A stretch of 64,000 nucleotides of DNA from Deltaproteobacteria bacterium. GTDB lineage: Bacteria; Desulfobacterota_D; UBA1144; Nemesobacterales; UBA2774. Below the pieces are notes generated by a model. It saw nothing but the letters and a program-made list of their open reading frames with translations. It did no database searches and was not told the DNA's origin. The position numbers were made by a program, and so were the translations under genes. How positions within the stretch are numbered: the first letter of the stretch is position 1; the number at the start of each line of letters is the position of its first letter. Location of the stretch: positions 124,001 through 188,000 of the forward strand of contig JAVKFU010000017.1 in the NCBI GenBank assembly GCA_040223695.1, given 5' to 3'. Below, one piece after another: positions 1 to 9,000 of this stretch.

Positions 1-156
1 TCAATTCTTGAAATATTTGAATGGATTGACCGTAGCGAAAGCACAGTTATTTATCCGCTTAATACGCGCATCCAGCCAGTAATGATTATGTACTTGACCC
101 CGTATTTGTTCTATCCTTACACGCAGAGCCGAATAAAGAGGTATTGGATTCGATGA
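1..156 (+). CDS. C-terminal end of an unknown protein (partial)
   Basis: This frame is open from the first base of the window to a TGA at 154-156 and gives 51 residues of a protein that begins outside the window. The segment is rich in Ile, Tyr and Pro and has no motif I recognise. Support for real coding is indirect: its TGA overlaps the ATG of the next gene in an ATGA arrangement, typical of translationally coupled genes. Function unknown. Confidence 0.45.
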   Translation, partial: SILEIFEWIDRSESTVIYPLNTRIQPVMIMYLTPYLFYPYTQSRIKRYWIR

Positions 157-584
157 AAGCGCTTAGAATGATGGATGCCATAAAAAGACTTGTAAGTCTG
201 GCAGATAAAGAAGCCTACTACCGCAGAAACGATCTTCAGATGAGATTCGCCTCCGAGGATTCTGTCTATGTTATAGGAACTAGGGAAGACGGGGCGGTTT
301 ATCTCTCGGTTTATTTCGGCTTTGAAATGGATTTTAAATTCTATTTTGAAAAAGACGGCACGCTCCTCACGGAGGAAGGCAGCACGCCGAATCTGCTTGA
401 GTACTCGGGACTGGAGCAGGTGCTCAATCTCATCAACAATGCCGGGGATGCGCTTCTGGCGTTCGGAATGGAGGCGATAGAATCGGGCGATTACGAGTTC
501 AACACAATGGAACAGGTAAGAGAAGAATTCGACAAAATACAGAGGGGGGACAGGAAAAAAAATGAAGATCCGGAAACACATTGA
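153..584 (+). CDS. Hypothetical protein, 143 aa
   Basis: Soluble, acidic protein without signal peptide or membrane segment. The ATG at 153 is preferred over an in-frame TTG at 144 because the AGAGG at 137-141 lies a reasonable distance upstream of it (it almost touches the TTG) and because the ATG overlaps the stop of the preceding frame (ATGA). The N-terminal part looks helical, the middle (Tyr/Phe-rich, about residues 40-75) beta-rich, and the C-terminal third helical and charged, ending in a basic-acidic tail. No family recognised. It is probably co-transcribed with the gene that enters the window at base 1. An open frame on the opposite strand over the same bases is a shadow. Confidence 0.7.
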   Translation: MKALRMMDAIKRLVSLADKEAYYRRNDLQMRFASEDSVYVIGTREDGAVYLSVYFGFEMDFKFYFEKDGTLLTEEGSTPNLLEYSGLEQVLNLINNAGDALLAFGMEAIESGDYEFNTMEQVREEFDKIQRGDRKKNEDPETH

Positions 585-735
585 CAGTGGAGAAGAGATA
601 GTACCGCTCTCAGCCGGCGGCTCCTAGAAATCAGGTTGGCGCTATTCATATTTACGAATTAAAAAAATTCTTTCATCCCGACCGATAAATCGGTTAATAT
701 TTCAGAGTACTCAAAATATAAGGAGGGCAATGAAA

Positions 736-1377
736 ATGAGCAAATACAATATAAGAACGTTTCTTTTTTCAGTTTTTTTGGTGACTTTTTGTCTGGGGAT
801 TACAGCCGTGAACGTGATCGCGCAAGACGAAACAGAACAGCCCGAAGCGGAAGCAATGGACAAAATGCATCAAGAGATGATGGCGAAGTGGAAGGAGTAC
901 GCCACTCCTGGAGAGAATCACAAAGCACTCGATCCAATGGCAGGCGAGTGGGAATATACGGCGAAATGGTGGAACACCCCCGATTCCGAGCCCGAGGTGT
1001 CAAACGGGACAAGCGAAGCAAAATGGATCATGGGTGATAGGTACCTTAAACAAAAGGTAGAAGGCACTTCAATGGGTCAGGAGTTCAAGGGTATGGGATT
1101 ACTAGGATATGACAACGCCTCTAAAGAATACGAAAGCGTATGGATTGATAATATGGGGACCGGAATAATGACTGGTTCAGGCACCTACGATCCTGCCGCC
1201 AGGACATTTGAATACAAGGGAACCTACTCCTGTCCTATGGAAGACGGCAAAGATAAATCATACCGCTCCGTGACGAAAATCATGAGCGATGATAAATACA
1301 CCTTTGAAATGTATATGCCGGGCCCCGAAGGTGAAGAATACCGCGCTCTTGAAATCGTATATACCAGAAAGAAATAA
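736..1377 (+). CDS. DUF1579 family exported protein
   Basis: The protein of about 213 residues begins with a clear signal peptide (basic start, hydrophobic core near residues 8-27, AQ-type cleavage region). The mature part carries the pattern of DUF1579 proteins: a GEW motif (G-E-W-E-Y), a later G-x-Y/G-Y-D strand region and a repeated beta-strand layout, consistent with a lipocalin-like barrel of unknown ligand. Two ATGs compete. The one at 730 is only 2 bases from the AGGAGGG at 721-727, while 736 has normal spacing, so 736 is used. The gene stands alone, convergent with the following minus-strand gene. The family is known mostly from sequence, so no activity is claimed. Confidence 0.8.
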   Translation: MSKYNIRTFLFSVFLVTFCLGITAVNVIAQDETEQPEAEAMDKMHQEMMAKWKEYATPGENHKALDPMAGEWEYTAKWWNTPDSEPEVSNGTSEAKWIMGDRYLKQKVEGTSMGQEFKGMGLLGYDNASKEYESVWIDNMGTGIMTGSGTYDPAARTFEYKGTYSCPMEDGKDKSYRSVTKIMSDDKYTFEMYMPGPEGEEYRALEIVYTRKK

Positions 1378-1392
1378 ATAGAATATCGCAAG

Positions 1393-2268
1393 CTAAGGCT
1401 TTTTCTGGTACTTATTCCATAAGAAGGGGGCAACAAGCTGGTTGAGGAACGCCCTCGGCATATATTCCTTTATACCTATCGTGCCCACATGGCGGTCCCT
1501 GGGATAGTAATACGTACCGAAAAGCATATCGAAAATCATCAGGTTCTCGCCATAGTTATTATTTCCCTCTTCTATTTTTCTCGAGTGATGCCACCTGTGG
1601 AGATTAGGCGTGTTGAATACGTAGTTTAAAAGTCCTCCGTGCAGGTGCACGTTGCAATGGGTGAGTAAACCTATAAAAGCGGTTATCGAGCTGAAATAAA
1701 TAAAAATATCGCCCGGCACTCCAAGTATAAAAAGAAGCGGTATGCTGAACAGCAAGCTACAGAAGGTGTCAACGAAATGGAACCTTCCCGTATTGAAGAA
1801 CCATAGTTTCTCGACACTGTGGTGAACCGAATGAAAACGCCAGAGGAAATTCCACGTATGAGCCAGACGGTGCGCCCAGTAAAGACCGAATTCACTCACT
1901 ACAAGCGCTATCAGCACCTGGAGTGCGGTGGGAAGACCGGAAGGCCATATGGACTGAGCGGGTTTATCACCCATTGTCTCCATGATACCGCTGATTAACA
2001 GGAGAAACAGGGCAAACTGAATGAGCCCCTTGTTGAGAAGCGTATGAGCCAGGTCCGGGAATTCCTGTCCGTCTGATCTTACCCAGTCGGCCCGGTAGGG
2101 CATAATTCTTTCCAGCAAGAAAAGAGTGCCCGCAAGTCCCAGGTAAGCCGCGTTAAAGTAAAACGTGGGTCTGCCTTTCTCGAGTCCCAGGAATATAATG
2201 TAAACGGGTATTCCCAGAAGCAGGGGCCATAAGGTATAAGCGATCGTCTCCCTGATTGCGCGCGTCAC
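1393..2268 (-). CDS. Sterol desaturase / fatty acid hydroxylase superfamily membrane protein
   Basis: The 291-residue protein has several hydrophobic segments and the histidine boxes of the diiron fatty acid hydroxylase family: H-R-L-A-H at 133-137, H-S-V-H-H at 146-150 and H-R-W-H-H at 224-228, with a further His-rich strand near 208-210. In this family the histidines hold two iron atoms that hydroxylate or desaturate membrane-embedded lipids using O2. The substrate cannot be read from sequence; options include sterol-like lipids, hopanoids, carotenoids and fatty acyl chains. The start is a GTG at 2268 with a weak ribosome site; no better start is visible. It faces the DUF1579 gene tail to tail and is transcribed in the same direction as the thioredoxin-like gene upstream, separated by about 160 bases. 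Confidence 0.88.
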   Translation of the reverse strand: MTRAIRETIAYTLWPLLLGIPVYIIFLGLEKGRPTFYFNAAYLGLAGTLFLLERIMPYRADWVRSDGQEFPDLAHTLLNKGLIQFALFLLLISGIMETMGDKPAQSIWPSGLPTALQVLIALVVSEFGLYWAHRLAHTWNFLWRFHSVHHSVEKLWFFNTGRFHFVDTFCSLLFSIPLLFILGVPGDIFIYFSSITAFIGLLTHCNVHLHGGLLNYVFNTPNLHRWHHSRKIEEGNNNYGENLMIFDMLFGTYYYPRDRHVGTIGIKEYMPRAFLNQLVAPFLWNKYQKKP

Positions 2269-2429
2269 CGGAGTTTAGTCCTCGTTTTCAGAAATTCGTT
2301 TCCCCGCCACCTGAACCCTAATAATAAAGCGACTCTGAACTTATTGGCAAAGATTGTAACAAATAGATCTATTTCATACCACAGATTTTTTAAGAAAATC
2401 TTAAGACCCGACAGTAAAACGAACCTGCG

Positions 2430-2984
2430 CTACTTCCATTTTATATTACAGCCTATACTCGGAATCTGATCCTCTGCCACGGGCTCGCCCTTTAAAATGC
2501 TGTCCAAAGCACTTCTGATGTGCTCACCGGTAACCGGCTTTCCGTTTCCGGGCCTCGAGTCATCCATCTGCCCCCTGTAAACGCAGTTCAAATCCGAGTC
2601 GAATATATAAAAGTCAGGCGTACAGGCGGCGCCGTAAGCTCTGGCAACCTCTTGAGTCTCATCAAAGAGGTATTCAAACGGGTAGCCTAATTTCTCCGCC
2701 ACTTTTTTCATGTTTGCAGGGGAGTCCTCCGGATATTTCTCCACATCGTTGGAGTTAATCGCGATGAAGGAAATCCCCTTTGGAATATAGTCATTTGCGA
2801 GCTCGACCAATCCTTTTTGTACATGCTTTACGTACGGACAGTGATTACATATAAACATTATGACAGTGGCCTCATCGGATTTAAGCTCATCAAGAGAGAG
2901 TTCTTTGTCGCCGACCGGATCCCAAAGCTTGAATCCGGGCGCTTTAGTACCTAAAGGAACCATATTAGATGGGGTAAGTGCCAT
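2430..2984 (-). CDS. Thioredoxin-fold (AhpC/TSA-like) redox protein
   Basis: 184 residues without signal peptide. A C-x-x-C active site (C46-N-H-C49 followed by P-Y-V-K) sits after a hydrophobic strand, and the flanking pattern is that of the peroxiredoxin-like thioredoxin family often annotated as thioredoxin family protein or redoxin. A third motif, A-C-T-P-D-F near residues 118-123, is the cis-proline region. Likely role: thiol-disulfide exchange or peroxide reduction in the cytoplasm. The start ATG has an AGAAG ribosome site. It is monocistronic or a loose pair with the downstream hydroxylase gene. Precise substrate unknown. Confidence 0.88.
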   Translation of the reverse strand: MALTPSNMVPLGTKAPGFKLWDPVGDKELSLDELKSDEATVIMFICNHCPYVKHVQKGLVELANDYIPKGISFIAINSNDVEKYPEDSPANMKKVAEKLGYPFEYLFDETQEVARAYGAACTPDFYIFDSDLNCVYRGQMDDSRPGNGKPVTGEHIRSALDSILKGEPVAEDQIPSIGCNIKWK

Positions 2985-3260
2985 TTATCTTCTTCTTATA
3001 CGCTAATTCTTTTCATCGGTAAAATTTAACTACGAGAGGAGGCCGACGCAAGAGGGCTTGATGCGCCGCGGTCGTATGGGCAATACGGCCCGTCCGCGAA
3101 AAGTTACACCATATACTGAATGAGTGGGACTTTACAAAAAACTAATGACACGAGTCGTCTTTCCCAATACTTTTCTTTTCCTCTCCTGCGCACACGACTC
3201 TCCGGCTATAAACCTTTTTTCAGAATATGAACACTCGCGAAAAAAATTTACAAAAACCTC
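2985..3260. other. Intergenic region between divergent genes
   Basis: No coding frame or RNA gene seen. It should hold the promoter of the thioredoxin-like gene (minus) on its left; the TetR promoter and operator follow directly on its right. Confidence 0.5.
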
Positions 3261-3289
3261 TTGACAGACAAGTCTGTCTATTTTATAAT
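3261..3289 (+). promoter_or_regulatory. Consensus promoter with TetR operator in the spacer
   Basis: TTGACA at 3261-3266 and TATAAT at 3284-3289 are separated by exactly 17 bases, a perfect sigma-70-type promoter. A palindrome ACAGAC-AA-GTCTGT occupies 3264-3277, overlapping the -35 box and filling the spacer. The same half-sites recur at 3897-3910 before the next gene. Predicted transcription start is about 3296, two bases before the ATG at 3298, so the message would be nearly leaderless; no ribosome site is visible. Confidence 0.8.
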
Positions 3290-3297
3290 CTCTAGCC

Positions 3298-3879
3298 ATG
3301 AATAGATTACATGCTAATTCCGCAAGGGAAAGGATAATAAAAACGGCTAACGGTCTTTTTTATAATCAGGGGTATCATCAAACGGGTATTAATCAGATAA
3401 TAAAGGAATCGGGTGTCGCAAAAGCAACTTTTTACAACAATTTCAAGTCGAAGGAAGAATTATGTATCGAATACCTGAGGGAACGCGACCGCACCGATAC
3501 CAACGCCACAAAGGATATGATAAACGGCATAAAAGATCCTTATCAAAAATATATGGCGATTATCAAGGGAATCTTGCAGCACATGAAAGATACTGATTTC
3601 AGGGGGTGCGCATTCGGTAATATAGCGGTTGAAATAACCGACCCCGGCCACCCGATACGAAAGGAAGTAAAACACCATGAGGACAGATTCCGTTCAATTC
3701 TACGAGATGTCATCCAGGACCTGAAAGATTCAAGCCCGAAACATAAACACATTGATGTGGATCAGCTTGTAGACACTTATCACCTTATTGTGGAAGGGGC
3801 TATAGTGGCGAGCAAGAATTATAACGATACATGGCCGATTGAACGCGCAGTAACAGCAGTCGAGAAATTAGTAGAATAA
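3298..3879 (+). CDS. TetR/AcrR family transcriptional repressor
   Basis: 193 residues. Residues 8-55 form a TetR-type DNA-binding domain: A-R-E-R-I-I-K-T-A start, G-Y-H-Q-T-G-I-N turn, then a recognition helix with S-G-V-A-K-A-T-F-Y-N-N-F, followed by the K-S-K-E-E-L pattern. The C-terminal helical part resembles the TetR_C subgroup seen in YcdC/AcrR-like regulators of redox or electrophile stress. The operator lies inside its own promoter, so autorepression is very likely, and the identical operator before the downstream methyltransferase makes that gene the obvious target. Ligand unknown. The start ATG is supported by family length and by the promoter position. Confidence 0.9.
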   Translation: MNRLHANSARERIIKTANGLFYNQGYHQTGINQIIKESGVAKATFYNNFKSKEELCIEYLRERDRTDTNATKDMINGIKDPYQKYMAIIKGILQHMKDTDFRGCAFGNIAVEITDPGHPIRKEVKHHEDRFRSILRDVIQDLKDSSPKHKHIDVDQLVDTYHLIVEGAIVASKNYNDTWPIERAVTAVEKLVE

Positions 3880-3893
3880 TTTTCTGTCGAAAA

Positions 3894-3924
3894 TAGACAG
3901 ACCGGTCTGTGTAAAACTTAAAAT
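3894..3924 (+). promoter_or_regulatory. Second TetR operator and promoter before the methyltransferase
   Basis: The perfect palindrome ACAGAC-CG-GTCTGT at 3897-3910 matches the half-sites of the operator at 3264-3277. It overlaps a weak -35 (TAGACA, 3894-3899), with TAAAAT at 3919-3924 as possible -10 at a long 19-base spacing. The weaker promoter and the better palindrome suggest tight repression of the methyltransferase. Confidence 0.7.
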
Positions 3925-3944
3925 ACTCAAGGAGGTATTTGATT

Positions 3945-5024
3945 ATGTGCAGCAGTTGCAACGTCAATATAAACGAGGTCAGATCGGAGCAGTTTGCCGA
4001 GAAAATGCTGACCATTCTTAATCACGGCGCCCTTAATGTAATGACTTCAATAGGGCATAGAACCGGCCTGTTCGACGTAATGAGCGAGCTTCCGCCTTCG
4101 ACAAGCGAAGAGATCGCGGATAGGGCGGGGCTCGACGAGCGTTATGTCCGGGAATGGCTCGGGGCTATGGCAACAGGAGGCATAGTGGAGTACGATGAGC
4201 AAAACGGTCGATATAGCCTTCCCCCTGAGCATGCCGCATGGCTCACGCGCAGTGCGTCGCCCAACAATATAGCCGTAACGGCGCAGTGGCTTTCGGTACT
4301 GGGCGAAGTCGAAGATAAAATAGTAGAATGCTTCAAAAACGGCGGCGGCGTCCCTTATGAGGCTTACAGCCGTTTTAACGAAGTCATGGCCGAGGAAAGC
4401 CATCAGACCGTAATCACTCCTCTGGTCGATCACCTTCTTCCGCTGGTGCCTGGAATCAAGGAGAAGCTTGAGTCAGGCATCGAAGTACTGGACGTCGGAT
4501 GTGGAAGCGGGTTTGCCCTTGCCGAGATGGCAAAAACCTTTCCAAACAGTAAATTCACAGGCTATGACCTCTTACCCGAGGCTATTGAAAGGGGAAGAGC
4601 TCGGGCAAGAGAATACGGCTTAGCAAATGTCACGCTCGAAGCGAAAGACGTTTCCAAATTGGATGACCTGCAGAAATTCGATTTGATAACGACCTTCGAT
4701 GCCGTTCACGACCAGGCAGACCCGGACCGGGTATTGTCAAATATAAACCGGGCCTTGAAAGACGACGGAGTGTACTTTATGCAGGATATAGCGGGCTCAA
4801 GCCACGTGCATAATAACATGGAACATCCCCTGGCGCCGCTTATATACACTATTTCATGCATGCATTGCATGACGGTCTCGCTCGCGCAGGGCGGAAAAGG
4901 ACTGGGGGCAATGTGGGGAAAGGAGCTGGCCTGCGAAATGTTGAAAGAGGCCGGATTTAATGAAATCGAGGTTAAAGAATTGCCTCATGACCCCATTAAC
5001 TATTACTACATAGTAAAGAAATGA
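3945..5024 (+). CDS. SAM-dependent methyltransferase with N-terminal winged helix (Rv2258c-like)
   Basis: 359 residues. Residues about 20-100 form a winged-helix dimerisation domain (G-L-F-D-V pattern, then R-Y-V-R-E-W-L), as in O-methyltransferase-like proteins of the Rv2258c type. A class I SAM-binding domain follows, with motif I V-L-D-V-G-C-G-S-G at 181-189, an acidic G-Y-D-L at the end of strand 2 and a D-A-V-H-D region near motif IV. The ATG at 3945 is chosen because GGAGGT at 3931-3936 fits it; an in-frame TTG at 3939 is too close. The N-terminus carries M-C-S-S-C, a possible redox or metal pair. The substrate is unknown; control by the neighbouring TetR suggests a role in detoxification or modification of a small hydrophobic compound. 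Confidence 0.85.
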   Translation: MCSSCNVNINEVRSEQFAEKMLTILNHGALNVMTSIGHRTGLFDVMSELPPSTSEEIADRAGLDERYVREWLGAMATGGIVEYDEQNGRYSLPPEHAAWLTRSASPNNIAVTAQWLSVLGEVEDKIVECFKNGGGVPYEAYSRFNEVMAEESHQTVITPLVDHLLPLVPGIKEKLESGIEVLDVGCGSGFALAEMAKTFPNSKFTGYDLLPEAIERGRARAREYGLANVTLEAKDVSKLDDLQKFDLITTFDAVHDQADPDRVLSNINRALKDDGVYFMQDIAGSSHVHNNMEHPLAPLIYTISCMHCMTVSLAQGGKGLGAMWGKELACEMLKEAGFNEIEVKELPHDPINYYYIVKK

Positions 5025-5096
5025 ATAATAAATACAGGAAGGGAGAACCTAATCTCATAGCGAGAGATAATAAGGGTGCGGCTTCTGATGAAGACT

Positions 5097-5363
5097 CTAA
5101 CGTTCCTTGGGACGGGTGTCTTCATCGGGAGCTGTTCTCGTTTGGTAGCCTTCTTCCTCCGGTATCACCTCGTTATCGGTGCTCCCACCCGGGTCATCGG
5201 TTTCGTAGGCTTCGTCCGGACCGTACCAATCCTCATAATCCAGATACTCTTCGGATTGAATCAATACCGCATCGGACGATTTAAGAGATGCCGCATAACC
5301 TGCTTTATAAAAAGAAAAGGACGAGAAAACCAGACACACTGACAGAATACCGTATTTAATCAT
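5097..5363 (-). CDS. Small acidic exported protein, end of pilus operon
   Basis: 88 residues. There is a signal peptide (hydrophobic segment about residues 4-18, A-A cleavage region near 24), then a strongly acidic, Tyr- and Asp-rich mature part with D-Y-E-D and D-D-P-G motifs and a charged tail. A good AGGAGGA ribosome site precedes the ATG. It lies 27 bases downstream of the fimT-like gene on the same strand and so is probably the last gene of the pilV-W-X-Y1 operon. No family recognised. Its acidic repeats could bind calcium, as PilY1 does, but that is only a guess. Confidence 0.65.
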   Translation of the reverse strand: MIKYGILSVCLVFSSFSFYKAGYAASLKSSDAVLIQSEEYLDYEDWYGPDEAYETDDPGGSTDNEVIPEEEGYQTRTAPDEDTRPKER

Positions 5364-5390
5364 TCTTCCTCCTGAGCATTAATTTAATTA

Positions 5391-6074
5391 TTAAGGACCC
5401 GGAGTCGGGGTAACGACCGCGTCGTCCAGTATCGCACTGCACTGGGAGCCGTCCCATCTACCCTCGATAGCCGCTATTCCTCCCGTCGGACTTACCTCTA
5501 ACCGACCGCATTTATCCATTTTGGAACCGGCCACAGGCCGTATGGTTATTATTTCGTCGTTTGCATCAGTCAGAAAATCCCTCCGCATTCCCTTGGGCAC
5601 GAATGTGTAATTAAGAGGGTCGCCCGCCTCCGGAAGATTGGCGGAAGCGACTATTTCGAGGTCGGACTGAAACCTTTTTGTGTGCGTGGACTGAATGCAC
5701 CATATGGTCGATCCCCTGTTGCTGTCTCCCCGTTCCAGAATCAACGTTAATTCTTCGTCTCCGGTCTGATATTCATCATAATTGGCGGGTGAGTTACATA
5801 CAGAGCAATCCGGGTCTGATTCGTTAATATTGGTACAATTGGCGAAAACAACCCTGTACTCCACACCATCCCTGACCGATTTGAGTTTGCCCAGATTAAG
5901 CATGGACGAGATGTTGTTGGTCACTTCGTCAACAGAGCGTCTGAGAGCGAATTTGCCGGAGAAATAAGACGATCCGGCGGCCAGCACAACTACCATAACG
6001 CTTATTACAACCAAAATTTCTATCATGGAAAAACCGCCTTTACTCTGTAAGCTCTTCATCCTCAGGTTCTCCAT
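5391..6074 (-). CDS. FimT/GspH-like minor pilin
   Basis: About 227 residues. Near the N-terminus is a type III prepilin signal: K-G-G cleavage region followed by F-S-M-I-E-I-L, with Glu at position 5 of the mature protein and a hydrophobic helix of about 20 residues. The remainder matches the GspH/FimT layout, with several cysteines (C-N-S region, C-I-Q, two late Cys) able to form disulfides. An upstream in-frame start would add 20 residues, but the ATG at 6074 sits in a TAATG overlap with the pilY1 stop, so the shorter form is used. It acts with the other minor pilins to prime type IV pilus assembly at the inner membrane. Confidence 0.88.
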   Translation of the reverse strand: MENLRMKSLQSKGGFSMIEILVVISVMVVVLAAGSSYFSGKFALRRSVDEVTNNISSMLNLGKLKSVRDGVEYRVVFANCTNINESDPDCSVCNSPANYDEYQTGDEELTLILERGDSNRGSTIWCIQSTHTKRFQSDLEIVASANLPEAGDPLNYTFVPKGMRRDFLTDANDEIITIRPVAGSKMDKCGRLEVSPTGGIAAIEGRWDGSQCSAILDDAVVTPTPGP

Positions 6075-9000
6075 TACAGAATCTCTTCCCAGAATAGTGT
6101 TTGAGTCCTTGTGGGAAGCGGAGGCAGCTCCCATACCAGAAACTGCGAGCCGCCCGCAACAGGGCCTCCGGTAAAGGCAACGGACATCAGCACCGAACCC
6201 CTTGCGCCAAAAGTAAGCTGGGCCGGGGTCGGCATGCCTTCAGCCACAGTCGCGCCGGCTGCCGCGTTTTTCTGGTCGCTCGTACCCTTAAGGATTTCGG
6301 TTTCATTAACACCCGGGATACGTGTCAGCGCTGCCGCGCCTGTAATAAAATCTATGGCGAAAATCCTTCCCAATCCGGTTCCGCCGATGCACGGGTTAGT
6401 CGACCCGAGCTCCGGAGCGAAAGTGGTGAAGATAAGCACCCTGTTAATGACTACCGGAACGCCGAATCCCTTTTCACCCCCCTGGGGGATGGTGAGGTTG
6501 CTCGGGAATATAACCAGAAATTCGCCCTGGTCTGAGGTAAAGTTGTTATCGGCGGATGAAATGAACTGCTCGGTCACTCCCGACTGCGCCTGCAGCTCTA
6601 TGACCTGTCCCGCGGAAATAAGCGTAGTTGCTGTTTTAACCGGCAAGCCGCCTGTCGCGGTCCCGCCGGCCAGGAATGCCGGTATATAGTCGTCTATTAA
6701 GTTATAGAGCTTTCCTGATTTCAATACGTTGCTCGGATCTCTTCTGTCACCTGTAGTAAAGATTACATGCCGCCTCCCCAGATCATCGAGCACAATCGTA
6801 GGGGCAAAATATATGGCTTCAACATCATTTTGCGGCACGGCGGCGGCGCCTCCGGCGTCAAAACATTCCGCATCCGTATTCGCACAAAATGCCACCGACC
6901 CGGTCCAGTCATCGGCTACTATATTCAGACTGCCGCCGGGCCCGCTGTCGGAAATGCTTCCGCTTACCTCAATAGGCATCGAGACATCGAACCTCCACAT
7001 CCTTCCGCAGGTGTCCCCGAAATAGGCAAGGTCCGTATATCCGTCGGAATTTATATCGACCGCTGTTATACGGCTCGGCACATCACACACCATTTCACTG
7101 ACATTAGGAAGAGCCGATGCCCCTGACGGTATCGGTCTGTCCGGATGAAATTTGAATATTTCCTTTCCCGTGCTTATATCTACGACCACGAACGCGTTGC
7201 CGAAGCTCACTCCGTTTGTCGGATCGGTATCGAGCGGGTCCAGTCCTCCTCCTACGAACATCACCCACCTGTCAACCGTTTTTGTGTCAGCCCCGTCGGT
7301 CACTTTAAGTCTTATCCTCCCCATGGAGGGCGTCGACCACGTATTACCGAAATCCCTGTCAAACAAGGCCCACATATGTTTGGGGTACTCAAGAAGATCG
7401 GCACCGTTATTGACATGCTCGTGCAGACTGTCGGATGTCCCGCAATCCTCGCCGCAAGCGGGATTCGTAACATCAAGAGCGATATAAGCCCCCCCTCCGT
7501 TTCTCGAACCTGCGAGCATTACTGTGTGCCACTCCCTGCCGCAAAGGTCTATTTGTCCGTCAGCCGTGTTGACCAAACCCGGACATAACTGCGCGTCCTC
7601 CGGGATACCGTTAGGAAATCCGTCTATGAACACATCCCCGATTACGGGGGAACCGTCCGAAAAAGACCTCTGAGCGAAGTTATCCGTAACAAATGTTTTA
7701 AAGTCCCCGGTCCTGTAATCAGGAGGAGGCGGGGTTCCGAAAACTATTTCGGCAGGGGATTCCGCTTCTATTGAAGGGAGCGCAAGCGAGTCCGGCAGAT
7801 AAGTCGGCATCGCGACTCCGAACAGCTCAAATCCCGTACCCTCGCTAAAAAACGGGAAAATTTCTTCTTTCAGTGTAAACGGATTAATCTTGTCAGCTTG
7901 CTGCACTCCCGCCGCGTTCGGATCCCTGAACTCGCCGGCATGGAAAGCATGGAGAAATCCGTCGTTCGCCCCGACGTACACGACCGCCGATCTGTCCTTA
8001 AAATTGACCGCAAACTGCTGGAAACCCGCGTCGAAGAATAGCGGAGACGGCGAGCCGACAACAACAGGGTTAGAATGGAACACGTCCCCCAGCCTGACTG
8101 AGCACGTGTCCAGACTGCCCAGGTTTGCGTCTCCATTGTCGTCCTCGGGGTCCGGACAATTGTATCCCATCGAAGTAAAAGGGCTCGCTCCGTCCTGCTG
8201 AGAGGGCTGCGAGTCCAGCGACGGCGTGCCCATAGGGTCTCCTACAGTGGGAATCTCGGTATTTCCAACCATAAAATCGATTATTTCGTCCCTGATGCAC
8301 TCCTTCACACAGGTAACGCACGCTGAATCCGTTACTGTGGTGCAATCAACTATTGCCGTGGCTCCTTCACACTGGGTTGTAGGTCCTCCGGGTGGATTAC
8401 AAAACTCGGGAATGGGATCGGTAACGTCGTCGTTACTTATGCCGAACTGTCCTGGATTGAGCGGATTAGCGTCATCATCAAGGGCTACCAGAGGGCCCGT
8501 ATACCTGATCGCGTTGCCCGAAGTATCGAAATCATTCCCGCTAAACGGAGGGTCTTCGACACTGTCCCCGTCTATCAAATCCGGCGCTTTAACGGTAAAA
8601 AGATTACGGGCTGAAGATACTATATCCCTTTCAGCCAGCTCTTTCCCCGCTTCCCAGAAAAATTGCTTGGCATTGTCATTGAGCGTACCGGTGTTACTGA
8701 AAATGGCCAGGCTCTCCACGACAGTCGGGGATGTAAGGTCAGACCCCGGAGGCGGTCTTCGTATTACTTCTTTATTCCCTTCACTTGCGGGCACATCGAC
8801 GAATCCGAAAAGCGCCACCCTTCCCTGCCAAAGCCTGTCCGTTGTTATTGGGGTAAGTATGGAGAGGAATATTCTGTCTCTGAGCGCGACGGCAGTCGAT
8901 GACTGAGGAGCCGTGGGCGACACACCCGAAGTACTGAAGACCTTCACGAAGTTTGTGATATCTGTCAATGCCTGCGTCAGCTCTTCGGCGCTGTTTACAA

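Noticed and set aside
117-581. Long minus-strand open frame across the second gene
   Set aside because: It mirrors the plus-strand gene, has no ribosome site and gives an improbable protein; the plus frame has ATGA coupling.
562-627. 21-codon frame starting in the end of the 153-584 gene
   Set aside because: It has a purine-rich upstream stretch, but it is too short and has no motif or conserved feature to support it.
5021-5342. Two plus-strand frames after the methyltransferase
   Set aside because: They are antisense to the exported small gene, which has a signal peptide and a strong ribosome site.
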